A stretch of 64,000 nt of DNA from Bacteroides sp. OF04-15BH (GCF_003477995.1 NZ_QUEM01000004.1:100584-164583), one strand, 5' to 3'. Positions 8,734 to 17,590 are shown, counted from the first letter of the stretch. A program made the numbers and translations. Notes: generated by a model from the letters alone, not told the origin.

Positions 8734-10608
8734 TTATAGGCTCAGGCGATAGGCCTTGACTTGTCCGAAAGCAGCCTTACCACCCTCGGCAAAGCACTTC
8801 AGAGTATTATACACTTCGGTTGGGAACACCAGATTGGTCATGGCAATACGTCCGCCGTCTACAAAGAGTTCTACAGAGCACTTGTCCACAAATACATTCA
8901 GATGATAAGTCTTTCCGGCGCACAAAGACAGTGGAGCCCAGGTAGCCAGTGCGAAGTCATCCTTATAATTGATAGAATTAGTTTTGCGATGGTCGTGTGT
9001 TTCCTTCTCATGCGGAACAGCTTTCTTGCCGAAGTCTGTGATACCGCTTTCCGTACGATCCATCACGGCGCGTCCGCTCTTCAAGTCCAGATAAATTGTA
9101 GTGTGCTCACCCTTTGCGTTGCTCAATTCGATACCTACCTTGGAAGCATTTCCCGGAGTGATGTCCATCTCCAGCTCATAAGCGCCCTTGTTGTCGGCCA
9201 GCAGGTTGTCTGTAATCTGTTCCTTCTCTACCTCGAAAGAACCCAGATCGCGGGTTTCCTTACGCAGAGCCTGTACCTCCTTGGCAGCATTGGCGGCCAT
9301 ATAGATCTCACCATTCTGAGTGTAGAGCGACAATTCACGAGGCAACGCGTTGATGCCGCGGAACTGCTTGGTCGGAGTCAGGTTGGCATACTGCCAGTTG
9401 CTCATCCAAGGCACAGCCACGACGCGGTCGCCGGTATTGGAGAAACATACGGTTGCGTAATGATCCTTACCGAAATCCAGCCATTTGGTTGTCTCCGGCT
9501 TGTTGTCGCATACGAAAGTGGTTCCGTCGAAATCACCTACGAAATATTCTGTAGCGCTACCGCCGAACAGACAGCCCGGGTTGATGTTTACAATCATCAC
9601 CCATTTCTTCTTGTTCGGATCACCGTCTACCGGCAACTGTACGAAGTCGGGGCACTCAAACTGGTTCGGCTGCACACCGTATCCTTTTCCGAAACCGCTC
9701 AGATACTTCCATTCTTTCATGTCGGAAGACGAATAGAAACGCATCTCCTTATCGGCCGATACAATCATGTACCACTTCTGGGCCGGCTCATACCAGAAGA
9801 CTTTCGGATCGCGGAAGTCCTTCAAACCGTCAAAAGGAGTCAGAATAGGATTTCCTTCGTACTTGGTGTAGGTGCGTCCCTTGTCATTGCTGTAGGCCAT
9901 ACACTGAATCTGTCCGTGCTCGTCGCTGGCGGAAGTGTAGAAGGCAATCAGAGCATCCTTGCCGAATCCGGCGCTGTTCTTGTTGTCTACAACCACGCTA
10001 CCGGAAAAGATATGTCCCAGTGTGTCGCGGGCGATGGCGGGTTTCAGATGATCCCAATGCATCAGATCCTTGCTCACTGAGTGGCCCCAGTGCATGTTGC
10101 CCCACAGAGAACCATAAGGGTTGTACTGATAATACAGATGATACTCTCCGTCCTGATATACCAGTCCGTTGGCATCGTTCATCCAGCCGTAGAGCGGTGT
10201 GTGGTGATACAGCGGACGATAATAATCGGTGTTGGTTACATCGAAGGTATCCGACATTTCGATCAGATTCCAGCAGGCGGCATTCTTGTTTACCTTACCG
10301 ATCACGACGGTTGCCTCGTCGGCTCCTTCCGGCAATTCAAAAGGAACGAAATAGTCGGCGCTGTCTACAGCCAGACGCACGTCCATGGCCATGTCGGCAG
10401 GATTGCCGGTGTCCAGTTTTACCTTACCTTCGGCCGAAGTTTCCTGAACCGGAAGCAACAGATACTTCGATGGATTTTGAATATGTACGATTGTGGTTGT
10501 GTCGTTTACATGTTCCAGACGAATGTTCTCTTTAGTCTGCACACAGGCAGTAAAAGCAGCTGACATCAGAGCAGCTGACAAAAGGAATAAGGGTTTTCTT
10601 GCGTTCAT
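8734..10608 (-). CDS. Glycoside hydrolase family 32 lipoprotein (fructanase/invertase type)
   Basis: This 624-residue enzyme splits beta-fructosidic bonds in sucrose, levan or inulin. Its lipoprotein signal ends SAAFTAC (Cys22), so it is membrane-anchored outside the cytoplasm. The GH32 triad is intact: nucleophile Asp145 in WMNDANG, Asp267 in FRDPK, and acid/base Glu318 in FECPD. A five-bladed propeller is followed by the usual C-terminal beta-sandwich (about 470-620). The extra N-terminal 25-125 region is seen in Bacteroides GH32 lipoproteins. It is the first gene of the fructose operon. Exo or endo action cannot be decided from sequence. Confidence 0.92.
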   Translation of the reverse strand: MNARKPLFLLSAALMSAAFTACVQTKENIRLEHVNDTTTIVHIQNPSKYLLLPVQETSAEGKVKLDTGNPADMAMDVRLAVDSADYFVPFELPEGADEATVVIGKVNKNAACWNLIEMSDTFDVTNTDYYRPLYHHTPLYGWMNDANGLVYQDGEYHLYYQYNPYGSLWGNMHWGHSVSKDLMHWDHLKPAIARDTLGHIFSGSVVVDNKNSAGFGKDALIAFYTSASDEHGQIQCMAYSNDKGRTYTKYEGNPILTPFDGLKDFRDPKVFWYEPAQKWYMIVSADKEMRFYSSSDMKEWKYLSGFGKGYGVQPNQFECPDFVQLPVDGDPNKKKWVMIVNINPGCLFGGSATEYFVGDFDGTTFVCDNKPETTKWLDFGKDHYATVCFSNTGDRVVAVPWMSNWQYANLTPTKQFRGINALPRELSLYTQNGEIYMAANAAKEVQALRKETRDLGSFEVEKEQITDNLLADNKGAYELEMDITPGNASKVGIELSNAKGEHTTIYLDLKSGRAVMDRTESGITDFGKKAVPHEKETHDHRKTNSINYKDDFALATWAPLSLCAGKTYHLNVFVDKCSVELFVDGGRIAMTNLVFPTEVYNTLKCFAEGGKAAFGQVKAYRLSL

Positions 10609-10647
10609 AATACAAATGTTTTTAGGTTGATTGATTGTTTCGTGTCA

Positions 10648-10655
10648 CAAAGGTA
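10648..10655 (-). promoter_or_regulatory. -7 box of the GH32 operon
   Basis: The minus strand reads TACCTTTG (TAnnTTTG), placing the transcript start near 10641 and giving a leader of about 33 nt. No -33 box is evident at the usual distance, which fits a promoter needing an activator. Confidence 0.6.
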
Positions 10656-10682
10656 ACAGAATGATTACAAGGGGTATAACAC

Positions 10683-10723
10683 AAATGTTACATTTCATGC
10701 AACAAATGTTTCATGCAACATTT
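10683..10723. promoter_or_regulatory. Tandem dyad operator upstream of the GH32 operon
   Basis: Two near-copies of a 14-bp dyad stand 16 bp apart, CATTTCATGCAACA at 10691-10704 and TGTTTCATGCAACA at 10707-10720. The second is flanked to a perfect 7-bp inverted repeat, AAATGTT and AACATTT. Its centre is 62 bp from the centre of the -7 box. A closely similar palindrome sits at the same distance from the promoter at 44529. The likely binder is the hybrid sensor's AraC domain or a CRP-family activator. Which one cannot be told. Confidence 0.6.
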
Positions 10724-10769
10724 CTAAGATAAAATGCAACCGGTGTTTTCTCTTTTACCCATGCTTTCC

Positions 10770-10777
10770 TATCTTTG
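10770..10777 (+). promoter_or_regulatory. -7 box of yaaA
   Basis: TATCTTTG is a full match to TAnnTTTG. Transcription would start near 10784, about 50 nt before the yaaA ATG and divergent from the GH32 operon. Confidence 0.6.
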
Positions 10778-10835
10778 CAGCGATAATCCTTTATTGCAGC
10801 AAACAGAAACCTGAAATTAAAAACAAAAACCGATT

Positions 10836-11603
10836 ATGCTCACATTTATTTCCTGCGCCAAAACGATGACAGCCCGTACCAAAGTGGCCGTTCCTTTCAC
10901 CACCGAACCACTCTTTCCGGAAGAAGTGCAGCGGCAGGTGGCCCGCATGGCAGCTCTCGATACGGTCGAAATGGGACGCCTCCTTCATGTCAATCCCAAA
11001 CTGGCCGCACAGAATTGTCTGCGCTATCACGATTTCTATTCCGAAACCAACCGCCCGCTTCCGGCTCTGCTCTCATACACGGGAATGGTCTTCAAGCGCA
11101 TCGCTCCTCAGGACTTCACTGCCGATGATTTTGCCTTTGCCCAGGAGCATCTGCGCATCACCTCTTTTCTCTACGGACTGGTGCGTCCGCTCGACCTCAT
11201 CCGCAACTATCGTCTTGAAGGCAGCGTTCCGGCAGAAGAAGGAAGCCGCGAAACCATATTTGAACACTGGCGCCCACGGCTCACCGAATGCTTCATCCGC
11301 CAGATTCAGGAACAGGGCGGCATCCTGGTCAATCTGGCCAGTGCCGAAATGAAAGACCTGTTCCACTGGAAGGAAGTGGAAAGTTCCGTGCGTGTCATCA
11401 CTCCCGAGTTTTATACTCTGAAGAACGGAAAGCCGACCACCGTCGTGGTGTATGCCAAAATGTGCCGCGGCGAAATGACCCGCTTCATCATCCGCAACCG
11501 GATAGAAGATCCCGAGCAGCTCAAGGCTTTCACCTGGGAAGGGTTCACTTACCATCCCGAACTCAGCGAAGGCGACCGTCTGGTGTTCTGCATGCAAGCA
11601 TAA
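10836..11603 (+). CDS. yaaA: Peroxide stress protein YaaA (UPF0246)
   Basis: This 255-residue protein matches the YaaA family throughout: ISCAKTM at the N-terminus, a central LYGLVRPLDLIRNYRLE (about 112-128), NLASAEM and a C-terminal GDRLVFC. In E. coli YaaA lowers free intracellular iron during hydrogen peroxide stress and has DNA-binding ability. Its position directly before a thiol peroxidase gene supports an oxidative-stress role. It has its own -7 box and is not in the fructose operon, which runs the other way. Confidence 0.9.
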   Translation: MLTFISCAKTMTARTKVAVPFTTEPLFPEEVQRQVARMAALDTVEMGRLLHVNPKLAAQNCLRYHDFYSETNRPLPALLSYTGMVFKRIAPQDFTADDFAFAQEHLRITSFLYGLVRPLDLIRNYRLEGSVPAEEGSRETIFEHWRPRLTECFIRQIQEQGGILVNLASAEMKDLFHWKEVESSVRVITPEFYTLKNGKPTTVVVYAKMCRGEMTRFIIRNRIEDPEQLKAFTWEGFTYHPELSEGDRLVFCMQA

Positions 11604-11655
11604 GCATGCCCTTTTCCTTAAAAAAGCAGAAAACAACCAAAGTAACGTAGAAATA

Positions 11656-11687
11656 TTGTACTTATTACAATTTAGAATTTATATTTG
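11656..11687 (+). promoter_or_regulatory. Promoter of the thiol peroxidase gene
   Basis: A TTG (-33) at 11656-11658 and TATATTTG at 11680-11687 are separated by 21 bp, close to the Bacteroides optimum. The transcript start would be near 11694, giving a leader of about 24 nt. Confidence 0.6.
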
Positions 11688-11717
11688 CGCATGAAACCAA
11701 TTTAAATAAAGGAACTC

Positions 11718-12284
11718 ATGAAAAAATCGCGTTACTTATTATTGGCTCTTGCCTTTTTAGGATTCCAAACAGCCACTCAAGCACAGGAGAAAGTCATCAC
11801 CCGTGGTCAGGAAGTCAGCACCAACGGCAACATGCCGGCAGTAGGTGCCGCAGCGCCCGAGTTTACCGGAACAGATAAGGACCTGAAAGAAGTGTCGCTC
11901 TCTTCTTTCCGCGGAAAACATGTCATTCTGAACATCTTCCCCAGTCTGGACACCCCTACCTGCGCCATGTCGGTACGCCACTTCAACGAGGCGGCTTCGG
12001 CACTGGACAACACCGTGGTGCTCTGCCTCTCCAAAGACCTGCCCTTTGCACAGGCGCGCTTCTGCACTGTAGAGGGAATTGAGAATGTCATCCCGCTGTC
12101 GCTGTTCCGCAGCGAGGCATTCGACCAGACTTATGGTCTTCTCATTACCGAAGGACCGCTGAAGAATCTGGCCGCGCGTGCGGTGCTGGTTCTCGATCCC
12201 GAAGGAAAGGTCGTATATCGCCAGTTAGTCAAGAACATTTCCGAAGAGCCGGACTACGACCGTGCTTTGGAAAGTATCAAATAG
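11718..12284 (+). CDS. tpx: Thiol peroxidase with signal peptide (Tpx family)
   Basis: This 188-residue peroxiredoxin reduces hydrogen peroxide or organic peroxides using thioredoxin-type donors. A Sec signal peptide (about 1-22, ending TATQAQ) sends it to the periplasm, which is unusual compared with cytoplasmic E. coli Tpx. Peroxidatic Cys82 lies in SLDTPTCAMSVRHFN and resolving Cys116 in ARFCTVEG, both conserved Tpx sites. It has its own promoter and a strong terminator, so it is monocistronic. Neighbouring yaaA has a related role. Confidence 0.93.
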   Translation: MKKSRYLLLALAFLGFQTATQAQEKVITRGQEVSTNGNMPAVGAAAPEFTGTDKDLKEVSLSSFRGKHVILNIFPSLDTPTCAMSVRHFNEAASALDNTVVLCLSKDLPFAQARFCTVEGIENVIPLSLFRSEAFDQTYGLLITEGPLKNLAARAVLVLDPEGKVVYRQLVKNISEEPDYDRALESIK

Positions 12285-12310
12285 TGAAAACCAACCATTC
12301 CTTATACCCT

Positions 12311-12365
12311 GCCCGTCCTCTGAACCATTCCTTATTTCAGGAAGATCAGAGGACGGGCTTTTTTA
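12311..12365 (+). terminator. Rho-independent terminator after tpx
   Basis: GCCCGTCCTCTG pairs perfectly with CAGAGGACGGGC, followed by six T. The long loop (about 25 nt) contains a second copy of the AACCATTCCTTAT string found just upstream. Confidence 0.85.
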
Positions 12366-12448
12366 TCATCGACAGTTTTCCCTCACGTTAATATATTCTT
12401 ATAAGGTGAATATATGTTTCATATCCCCCTGAAAAAAATTATTTTTCT

Positions 12449-12456
12449 TAATTTTG
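12449..12456 (+). promoter_or_regulatory. -7 box of the 12550 hydrolase
   Basis: TAATTTTG matches TAnnTTTG and leaves a leader of about 87 nt. ATATGTTTCATATC lies 30-45 bp upstream and resembles half of the operator at 10683 and 44464, but not at the same spacing. Confidence 0.5.
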
Positions 12457-12549
12457 AAGGAGAATCAAAGGTAACAGAAACCTCCTGAGTCGCCAAACAG
12501 CTTCAAGAAAAGTCGCTTTTGCGTCAAAGGAACTAAATCACAACAGCTT

Positions 12550-15500
12550 ATGAACAGAAAGGGAAAAGTCGTTGGTTACTGTCTGCTCACCTTCCTGACC
12601 GCATCGCCGGCCTGGGCCCAGGTGCAGATCAGCAAGAATGCGAATACCGTAACCATCGGAAACCAGTATCTCAGCCGCACATTCAGCATTGCCGACGGGG
12701 TATTGAAGACACAGAGTATCGAAAACAAGCGAACAGACGGTAAGGCAACAGTCTACACTCCGGCTGCCGGCAGTGAAGAATTTGTCATCCGCGCTCTGGG
12801 AAAACCGGTAGCTCCTATGGCCATCGGTCGCAAAGGATGGACGGCCACAGCCTCAAGCTGGTGCAACGACGGTCCGAAAAGCGGTAAAGCCGAATATATT
12901 ATCGACGGGGACAAACAGACCCTGTGGCACACCAACTACCGGGATGACGGAACCGGAAGCAAGGATTTCCCTTTCTGGTTCGATATCGACATGAAGAAGG
13001 AAAACACCTTCAAGAGCTTTGCCTACGTGCCGCGTCAGGGTGCCGAGAACGGACGCATCAAGGGATTCGAACTGTATGTGTCCAACAGCCTGAAGGATAT
13101 TGAGCAGCCCCAGAATCTGGTGATGAAAGGCGAACTTACCATGAACGGTGATGCCGCCTGCTGGATGAATCTGCCCAAGGAAGCCAAGGGCCGCTACATC
13201 CGTTTCAAGGAGATTTCTTCGCAGAACGGACTGAAATACGGTACCTGCGCCGAGTTCTATGTGAGCAAGGACAACTATATCGACGGCAGCTACCAGCTGA
13301 AACCATCGGCCATGAAGCTGAACGGTGTGAAGGAAGAGAATATCGAGGGCGGAAAACGTCTGGTCTTCGATCTGGCTCCTTATCAGGCCAACAACATCGA
13401 CTGGGATGTGGATGTGGTTTATGAAATGAAAGACAACGACCACTTCATGCGCAAATACCTGCGCATCGCCGCTCCGCAGCAACAGCAGGCACAGGCCCGC
13501 ATCGACTATATCGACATGGAGCACCTTGGAGTGGCTTCTGCCGACAACACCTGGACTCACCCGGAGATGGGCGAAGGTGTAGGCGGTATGTCGGGCTACC
13601 ACATTTCTTTGGGCCAGCCGGTCTATATCGACGGTATGTTCCTCGGTTCGGAATTCCCGCAGACCGAGAACGAGATTGCCGCCCAGACCGCTCATGTGCG
13701 CTACTACAGCGGCAAGTCTCTGGCTGAATTAGGCCAGGAAAACCGTCTGGATGCACAGGGAGCCTTCACCACCTGGAGGAATGTCTTGGGAGCTACCCGC
13801 AGCGCCACCGATATGGATGTGATCCAGTCGGACTTCTTTGCCTATATCAACAGCATTGCCCGCCCGGCCAACCTTCGCATCCAGTATAATTCCTGGTTTG
13901 ACTGGATGATGGACATCACCGAAGAAAACATCCTGTCTTCCTTTAAGGAAGTGGAGCGCGGTCTGTCGCAGCAGGGCATCCGTCCGGTGGACAGTTATGT
14001 GGTAGACGACGGATGGAACGCCTACGGTCCGTATGAGAAAGAGAACACCACCGGCTTCTGGCAGTTCAACAGCAAATTCCCGAACGGCCTGACCAAACCG
14101 AGCGACTTCGCGCACCGCGTGTCTTCCAACTTCGGTATCTGGCTCGGCCCGCGTGGCGGTTACAACTACCAGTACGACTTTGCCAAATTCCTGGAGAAGA
14201 ACGGCAATGGAACGGTCAACAAGTCCAACTACGATATTGTTACCGGCGACAAGCAGTATCTCAAGAAGTTGCAGGAATTCTTCCTCGACTGCCAGAACAA
14301 GTACGACGTGAACTACTGGAAGCTCGACGGATTCTGTGCCAAGGTGCCGCAGCCTTCTGAAAACGGACGTTACATCACCGGCGGCAAGAATGGCATGTAC
14401 TACATGACCGAACACTGGGAGCGTTGGGCCAACCTGCTCGACACTCTCTATCTGGATGCCGACAAGCGCAACAGCAACCTGTGGATCAACCTGACCTGCT
14501 ACATGAACCCGAGTCCGTGGCTCCTGCAGTGGTGTCAGTCCGTATGGTTGCAGATTTCTGCCGATATGGGCCGCATCAAGGTAGACGACCAGCGCGACCG
14601 CGAACTCGACATGCTGCTGAGCTACCGCGATGACCGCTACTTTGACTTCATCAAGACCCGTCAGTTCCAATTCCCGTTCAGCAACATCTTCAACCACGAT
14701 CCGCTCTACGGAAAGACCTACTGCGTGGCTCCGAACTCTATGGACGACGAAGAGTTCCGCACCTATCTGTATATGATGGCCACCCGTGGTGCTGCCTTCT
14801 GGGAACTGCTCTACAGCTACAACATGATGGACGAGGGCAACAAGTGGATGATCAATGCCGAAGCCCTGCGCTTCCTGGAGAACAACTACGACATCCTGCG
14901 CCATGCCAAACTGATCGGCGAGACTCCGGCCAACGGAAACTGCTACGGTTACTCTTGCTGGAACAACAAGGAAGGTATCATCTCCGTGCGCAACCCGAAG
15001 AGCGAACCGCAGACCTTCACCATCAAGCTGAACCGTACCATCGGTGTGCCGGAGCAGGCCAAAGACCTGTGGCGCACGCTGGTTATCAACCATAACAGCA
15101 AGAGCGAGGACGACAACAGCAAGCCATTCCAGTATAACGACGAGATCAGCGTCACCCTGCAGGGCGGCGAGGTACGCATCTGGAAATTCTCACCGGACAA
15201 GGATACCACTCCTGCCGAACTGGTTTGCCTCAAGGCCAGCGACGACACCATCCGCGCCGAGTTCAACGAACCGGTCAAGGTTACTGCTGCCAACTTCAGT
15301 CTCTCCGACGGCACACAGGCTGTCAGCGCCGAGACGTTGCCGGACAACCGCACCGTGCTGCTCACCTTCGGTAAGGAGCTGAAAGAAGGAAAGGCCTACA
15401 AGCTCAATCTGAACAACATTGCCGACTGGAACGGCAACAACACTCTGGGCGAGTCACCGGAATTCTACGCCTACGACGACCAGAGCATTCTGGAGTTGGA

Positions 15501-15927
15501 CGATGAGCGCCAGCTGAAGAGCAAGAAAACCGTCAAGGCCAAGATGAGCGTGAGCGGTACTGCCGACTTCAACGTAAGCTGTGCCGTAAACACCACGACC
15601 ATTGAAGGAAACCTCATCAGTCAGGAAGGTGCCTTCAGTGTGGCTCTCGAAGACGGTAAGGTGAAATTCACCGTAGGTCAGCTGTCCGTCACTTCCAACA
15701 CCGATGTTGCCGACGGCAAGTGGAACACCATCTCCTGCTGCCGCGAGAAGAACGGTATGCTGAAAATCTACATCAACGGTGTGCTCGACAAGTCTGTCTA
15801 CAATGCCGACATTCTGAACGAGAACCTGTCTTTCGCCCCGATAACCATCGGTCAGAAAGGACTTACAGGAAGCATCAAGGATGTAGAACTGGAGAACAAG
15901 GCCCGCACCTTTGCTGAAGTAGACTAA
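12550..15927 (+). CDS. Secreted multi-domain glycoside hydrolase, clan GH-D-like
   Basis: This 1125-residue protein has a Sec signal (ending SPAWAQ). A discoidin (F5/8C) carbohydrate-binding domain lies at about 95-240. A beta-sandwich and a TIM barrel follow, with VVDDGWN (Asp486, Asp487), FGIWLGPRGGY and YWKLDGFC (Asp593), the layout of alpha-galactosidase-like GH27/GH36 enzymes, where the aspartate after WK is the nucleophile. A C-terminal laminin-G-like domain covers about 1000-1115. It probably acts outside the inner membrane on host or plant glycans. It is alone between its own promoter and a long terminator. The exact family and sugar are uncertain; the barrel does not clearly match one named family from memory. 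Confidence 0.7.
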   Translation: MNRKGKVVGYCLLTFLTASPAWAQVQISKNANTVTIGNQYLSRTFSIADGVLKTQSIENKRTDGKATVYTPAAGSEEFVIRALGKPVAPMAIGRKGWTATASSWCNDGPKSGKAEYIIDGDKQTLWHTNYRDDGTGSKDFPFWFDIDMKKENTFKSFAYVPRQGAENGRIKGFELYVSNSLKDIEQPQNLVMKGELTMNGDAACWMNLPKEAKGRYIRFKEISSQNGLKYGTCAEFYVSKDNYIDGSYQLKPSAMKLNGVKEENIEGGKRLVFDLAPYQANNIDWDVDVVYEMKDNDHFMRKYLRIAAPQQQQAQARIDYIDMEHLGVASADNTWTHPEMGEGVGGMSGYHISLGQPVYIDGMFLGSEFPQTENEIAAQTAHVRYYSGKSLAELGQENRLDAQGAFTTWRNVLGATRSATDMDVIQSDFFAYINSIARPANLRIQYNSWFDWMMDITEENILSSFKEVERGLSQQGIRPVDSYVVDDGWNAYGPYEKENTTGFWQFNSKFPNGLTKPSDFAHRVSSNFGIWLGPRGGYNYQYDFAKFLEKNGNGTVNKSNYDIVTGDKQYLKKLQEFFLDCQNKYDVNYWKLDGFCAKVPQPSENGRYITGGKNGMYYMTEHWERWANLLDTLYLDADKRNSNLWINLTCYMNPSPWLLQWCQSVWLQISADMGRIKVDDQRDRELDMLLSYRDDRYFDFIKTRQFQFPFSNIFNHDPLYGKTYCVAPNSMDDEEFRTYLYMMATRGAAFWELLYSYNMMDEGNKWMINAEALRFLENNYDILRHAKLIGETPANGNCYGYSCWNNKEGIISVRNPKSEPQTFTIKLNRTIGVPEQAKDLWRTLVINHNSKSEDDNSKPFQYNDEISVTLQGGEVRIWKFSPDKDTTPAELVCLKASDDTIRAEFNEPVKVTAANFSLSDGTQAVSAETLPDNRTVLLTFGKELKEGKAYKLNLNNIADWNGNNTLGESPEFYAYDDQSILELDDERQLKSKKTVKAKMSVSGTADFNVSCAVNTTTIEGNLISQEGAFSVALEDGKVKFTVGQLSVTSNTDVADGKWNTISCCREKNGMLKIYINGVLDKSVYNADILNENLSFAPITIGQKGLTGSIKDVELENKARTFAEVD

Positions 15928-15955
15928 TCCCCGAATCCCTTTCGGGACCTAATAT

Positions 15956-16001
15956 TAAATGGTTTTTAAAACGCCTCGAAAAGCGTTTTAAAAACCATTT
16001 A
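15956..16001. terminator. Bidirectional terminator hairpin
   Basis: TAAATGGTTTTTAAAACGC and GCGTTTTAAAAACCATTTA form a perfect 19-bp inverted repeat with an 8-nt loop. It separates the hydrolase gene from the convergent DUF3307 gene and can serve both strands. Confidence 0.8.
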
Positions 16002-16031
16002 ATCATTTATACGACCATTAACCCAAAAGGA

Positions 16032-16735
16032 TCAGGACATCACAAAATATTTAACGGCCAGTCCACAAGCAACCGCTATACCAAAGCTCAAGAAGGTACC
16101 TGCCAACACATATTCTGTTTTTGCCGTATCTGTATCTTTAAAACGAAGCAAAGATTTTGCAGCCACAATAAAACCGATAGCTTCAAACTGTCCGATCAGA
16201 ACAAACAACAAAGTAAGCATACGTTCTGATTCCCGATTAAGCCTCCTGCATTCTTTATATCCTGACAGGAACTGGCTTCACCTATTTGATAACGCTCCAG
16301 AATAAGCTTAATCATAATATTGGTCGGTTTCATACAGAATAAGACGGCCAGAAGTAATCCGGGTAAGAAAATGTCAGGCAATATGTCCAAATACTGTAAC
16401 GGCATAGCCTTCTGAGGAAGAAAGTTTGCCGCAACCAAAAACAAAATCACAAAATGAAGAAGCTGATCCAAAAGAAAAGTCCACAGTTTTGGACTCAGAT
16501 ATGCCTTTCCGACATCAATCAGCCAGTGGCTTCCTACAATCAACAACGCATATTTCCAAAAATCAAGTTCGGGAATCGCCACCCAGGATACAGCACCAAT
16601 AACAAGGGCGTGCAAATACATAAAAGGACTTTTTACCTTCCGTTCCGCTTTTTCCCGACAAAATTTGTCTTCTTGAAAATAAAAGTCAGCAATGATATGC
16701 GCCAGACACAAGCTCAATAACACCCAACTATTCAT
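16032..16735 (-). pseudogene. DUF3307 membrane protein, broken by a one-base frameshift
   Basis: The first 170 or so codons from 16735 encode a multi-pass membrane protein (AHIIADFYFQ start, IVGSHWLIDVGKAYL, several helices). They then run into a stop at 16196-16198 after GGLIGNQNVCLLCC. The family continuation SERMLTLLFVLIGQFEAIGFIVAAKSLLRF is present in another frame down to 16032. Restoring one base near 16225-16230 would give one protein of about 235 residues, the normal DUF3307 length. It overlaps the satD-like gene by 8 bp, the common partner of DUF3307. It is either a sequencing error or a recent inactivation. Function unknown. Confidence 0.75.
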
Positions 16736-17393
16736 GACCGGAAAAATTTAATTGTTCCCAAAAGTTCAAAGTTTCCTCAATACAATACCACTTGGCAGAG
16801 GTCGAATGCTGATTCACTCCAGACTGGTTAATCCCCAGTATATTCGCAATTTCCTGTTCACTTTTTGCCAGCAGTTTATAATACAGCACCTCACACTGAC
16901 GGCTGGTCGCATTGTTTAGAAGCGCATCTATCAATATCCCCACTGTGCGCAAGGCAGATTCCTGCTGCTTGTTTGTCGCACCAATCAATAAGGTAATCTG
17001 CTTATTCGAAACCGGCATTGCATTCAGTGTCCGTCCCGACAGATAAATGGCTTCTCCATCCATAATCCCCTGTTCCCGATCTACAAGGCGCATCTCCCCC
17101 AATCCCAGGGCCATACGCACCCCATAAGTCAGAAACAGTTTTTTTCCTTTTGTATCATGCACCGGAAAAGATTTGATACGGGTTTTAAGAAGCAAACCAA
17201 CCCGCAAAGCATCCTTTGCCGACGGCAACAGGCACTCAATATAATCCCCTTTAATCAAACGCCCCCAAAAACCGGGATACCTTCCTTCAAGAAACAGAAA
17301 CAAATCTTCTATTCTTTGCTTGAGAACTATTGTCTCGTCAATGCTCAATGTCGTAGAAGAAACAATATCGGCAGAAATAGCAGCATACATCAT
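16728..17393 (-). CDS. SatD-family protein with C-terminal HTH
   Basis: This 221-residue protein begins YAAISADIVSST (residues 3-14). The N-terminal part, with DIVSST and IKGDYIECLLP (47-57), looks like a degenerate class III nucleotide cyclase core. The C-terminal part (about 160-210, SEQEIANILGINQSGVNQH) is a clear helix-turn-helix. SatD proteins are found next to DUF3307 membrane proteins, as here, and were first named in the Streptococcus mutans sat locus. A strong -7 box and two overlapping dyads lie upstream, so self-regulation is likely. The cyclase resemblance is my reading of motifs; no activity is claimed. Confidence 0.75.
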   Translation of the reverse strand: MMYAAISADIVSSTTLSIDETIVLKQRIEDLFLFLEGRYPGFWGRLIKGDYIECLLPSAKDALRVGLLLKTRIKSFPVHDTKGKKLFLTYGVRMALGLGEMRLVDREQGIMDGEAIYLSGRTLNAMPVSNKQITLLIGATNKQQESALRTVGILIDALLNNATSRQCEVLYYKLLAKSEQEIANILGINQSGVNQHSTSAKWYCIEETLNFWEQLNFSGHE

Positions 17394-17419
17394 TCACATT
17401 TTTATTAAACATTCCCTTG

Positions 17420-17427
17420 CAAAGATA
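17420..17427 (-). promoter_or_regulatory. -7 box of the satD-like operon
   Basis: The minus strand reads TATCTTTG, a full consensus match. Transcription would begin near 17413, about 20 nt before the ATG. Confidence 0.6.
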
Positions 17428-17471
17428 TTAAAAAAACTTTCCCACGCAAGCATTATTAGCCAAATAACTTA

Positions 17472-17502
17472 TAATCGCTAAATATAAGCGATAAAGCTTA
17501 TA
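17472..17502. promoter_or_regulatory. Overlapping dyads, candidate SatD operator
   Basis: TAATCGCT/AGCGATAA (17472-17494, one mismatch) overlaps the perfect pair TATAAGC/GCTTATA (17483-17502). The dyads are centred about 60 and 69 bp upstream of the satD -7 box, a usual activator position, and no other gene start explains them. Confidence 0.5.
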
Positions 17503-17590
17503 ATTTGATAGAATCAGCAATAAAACTGATTAACTTCAGGGTCAGAAGCAAAACCCCTCCTCAAAAGACAGATAATTCCCCTGAATTTTG

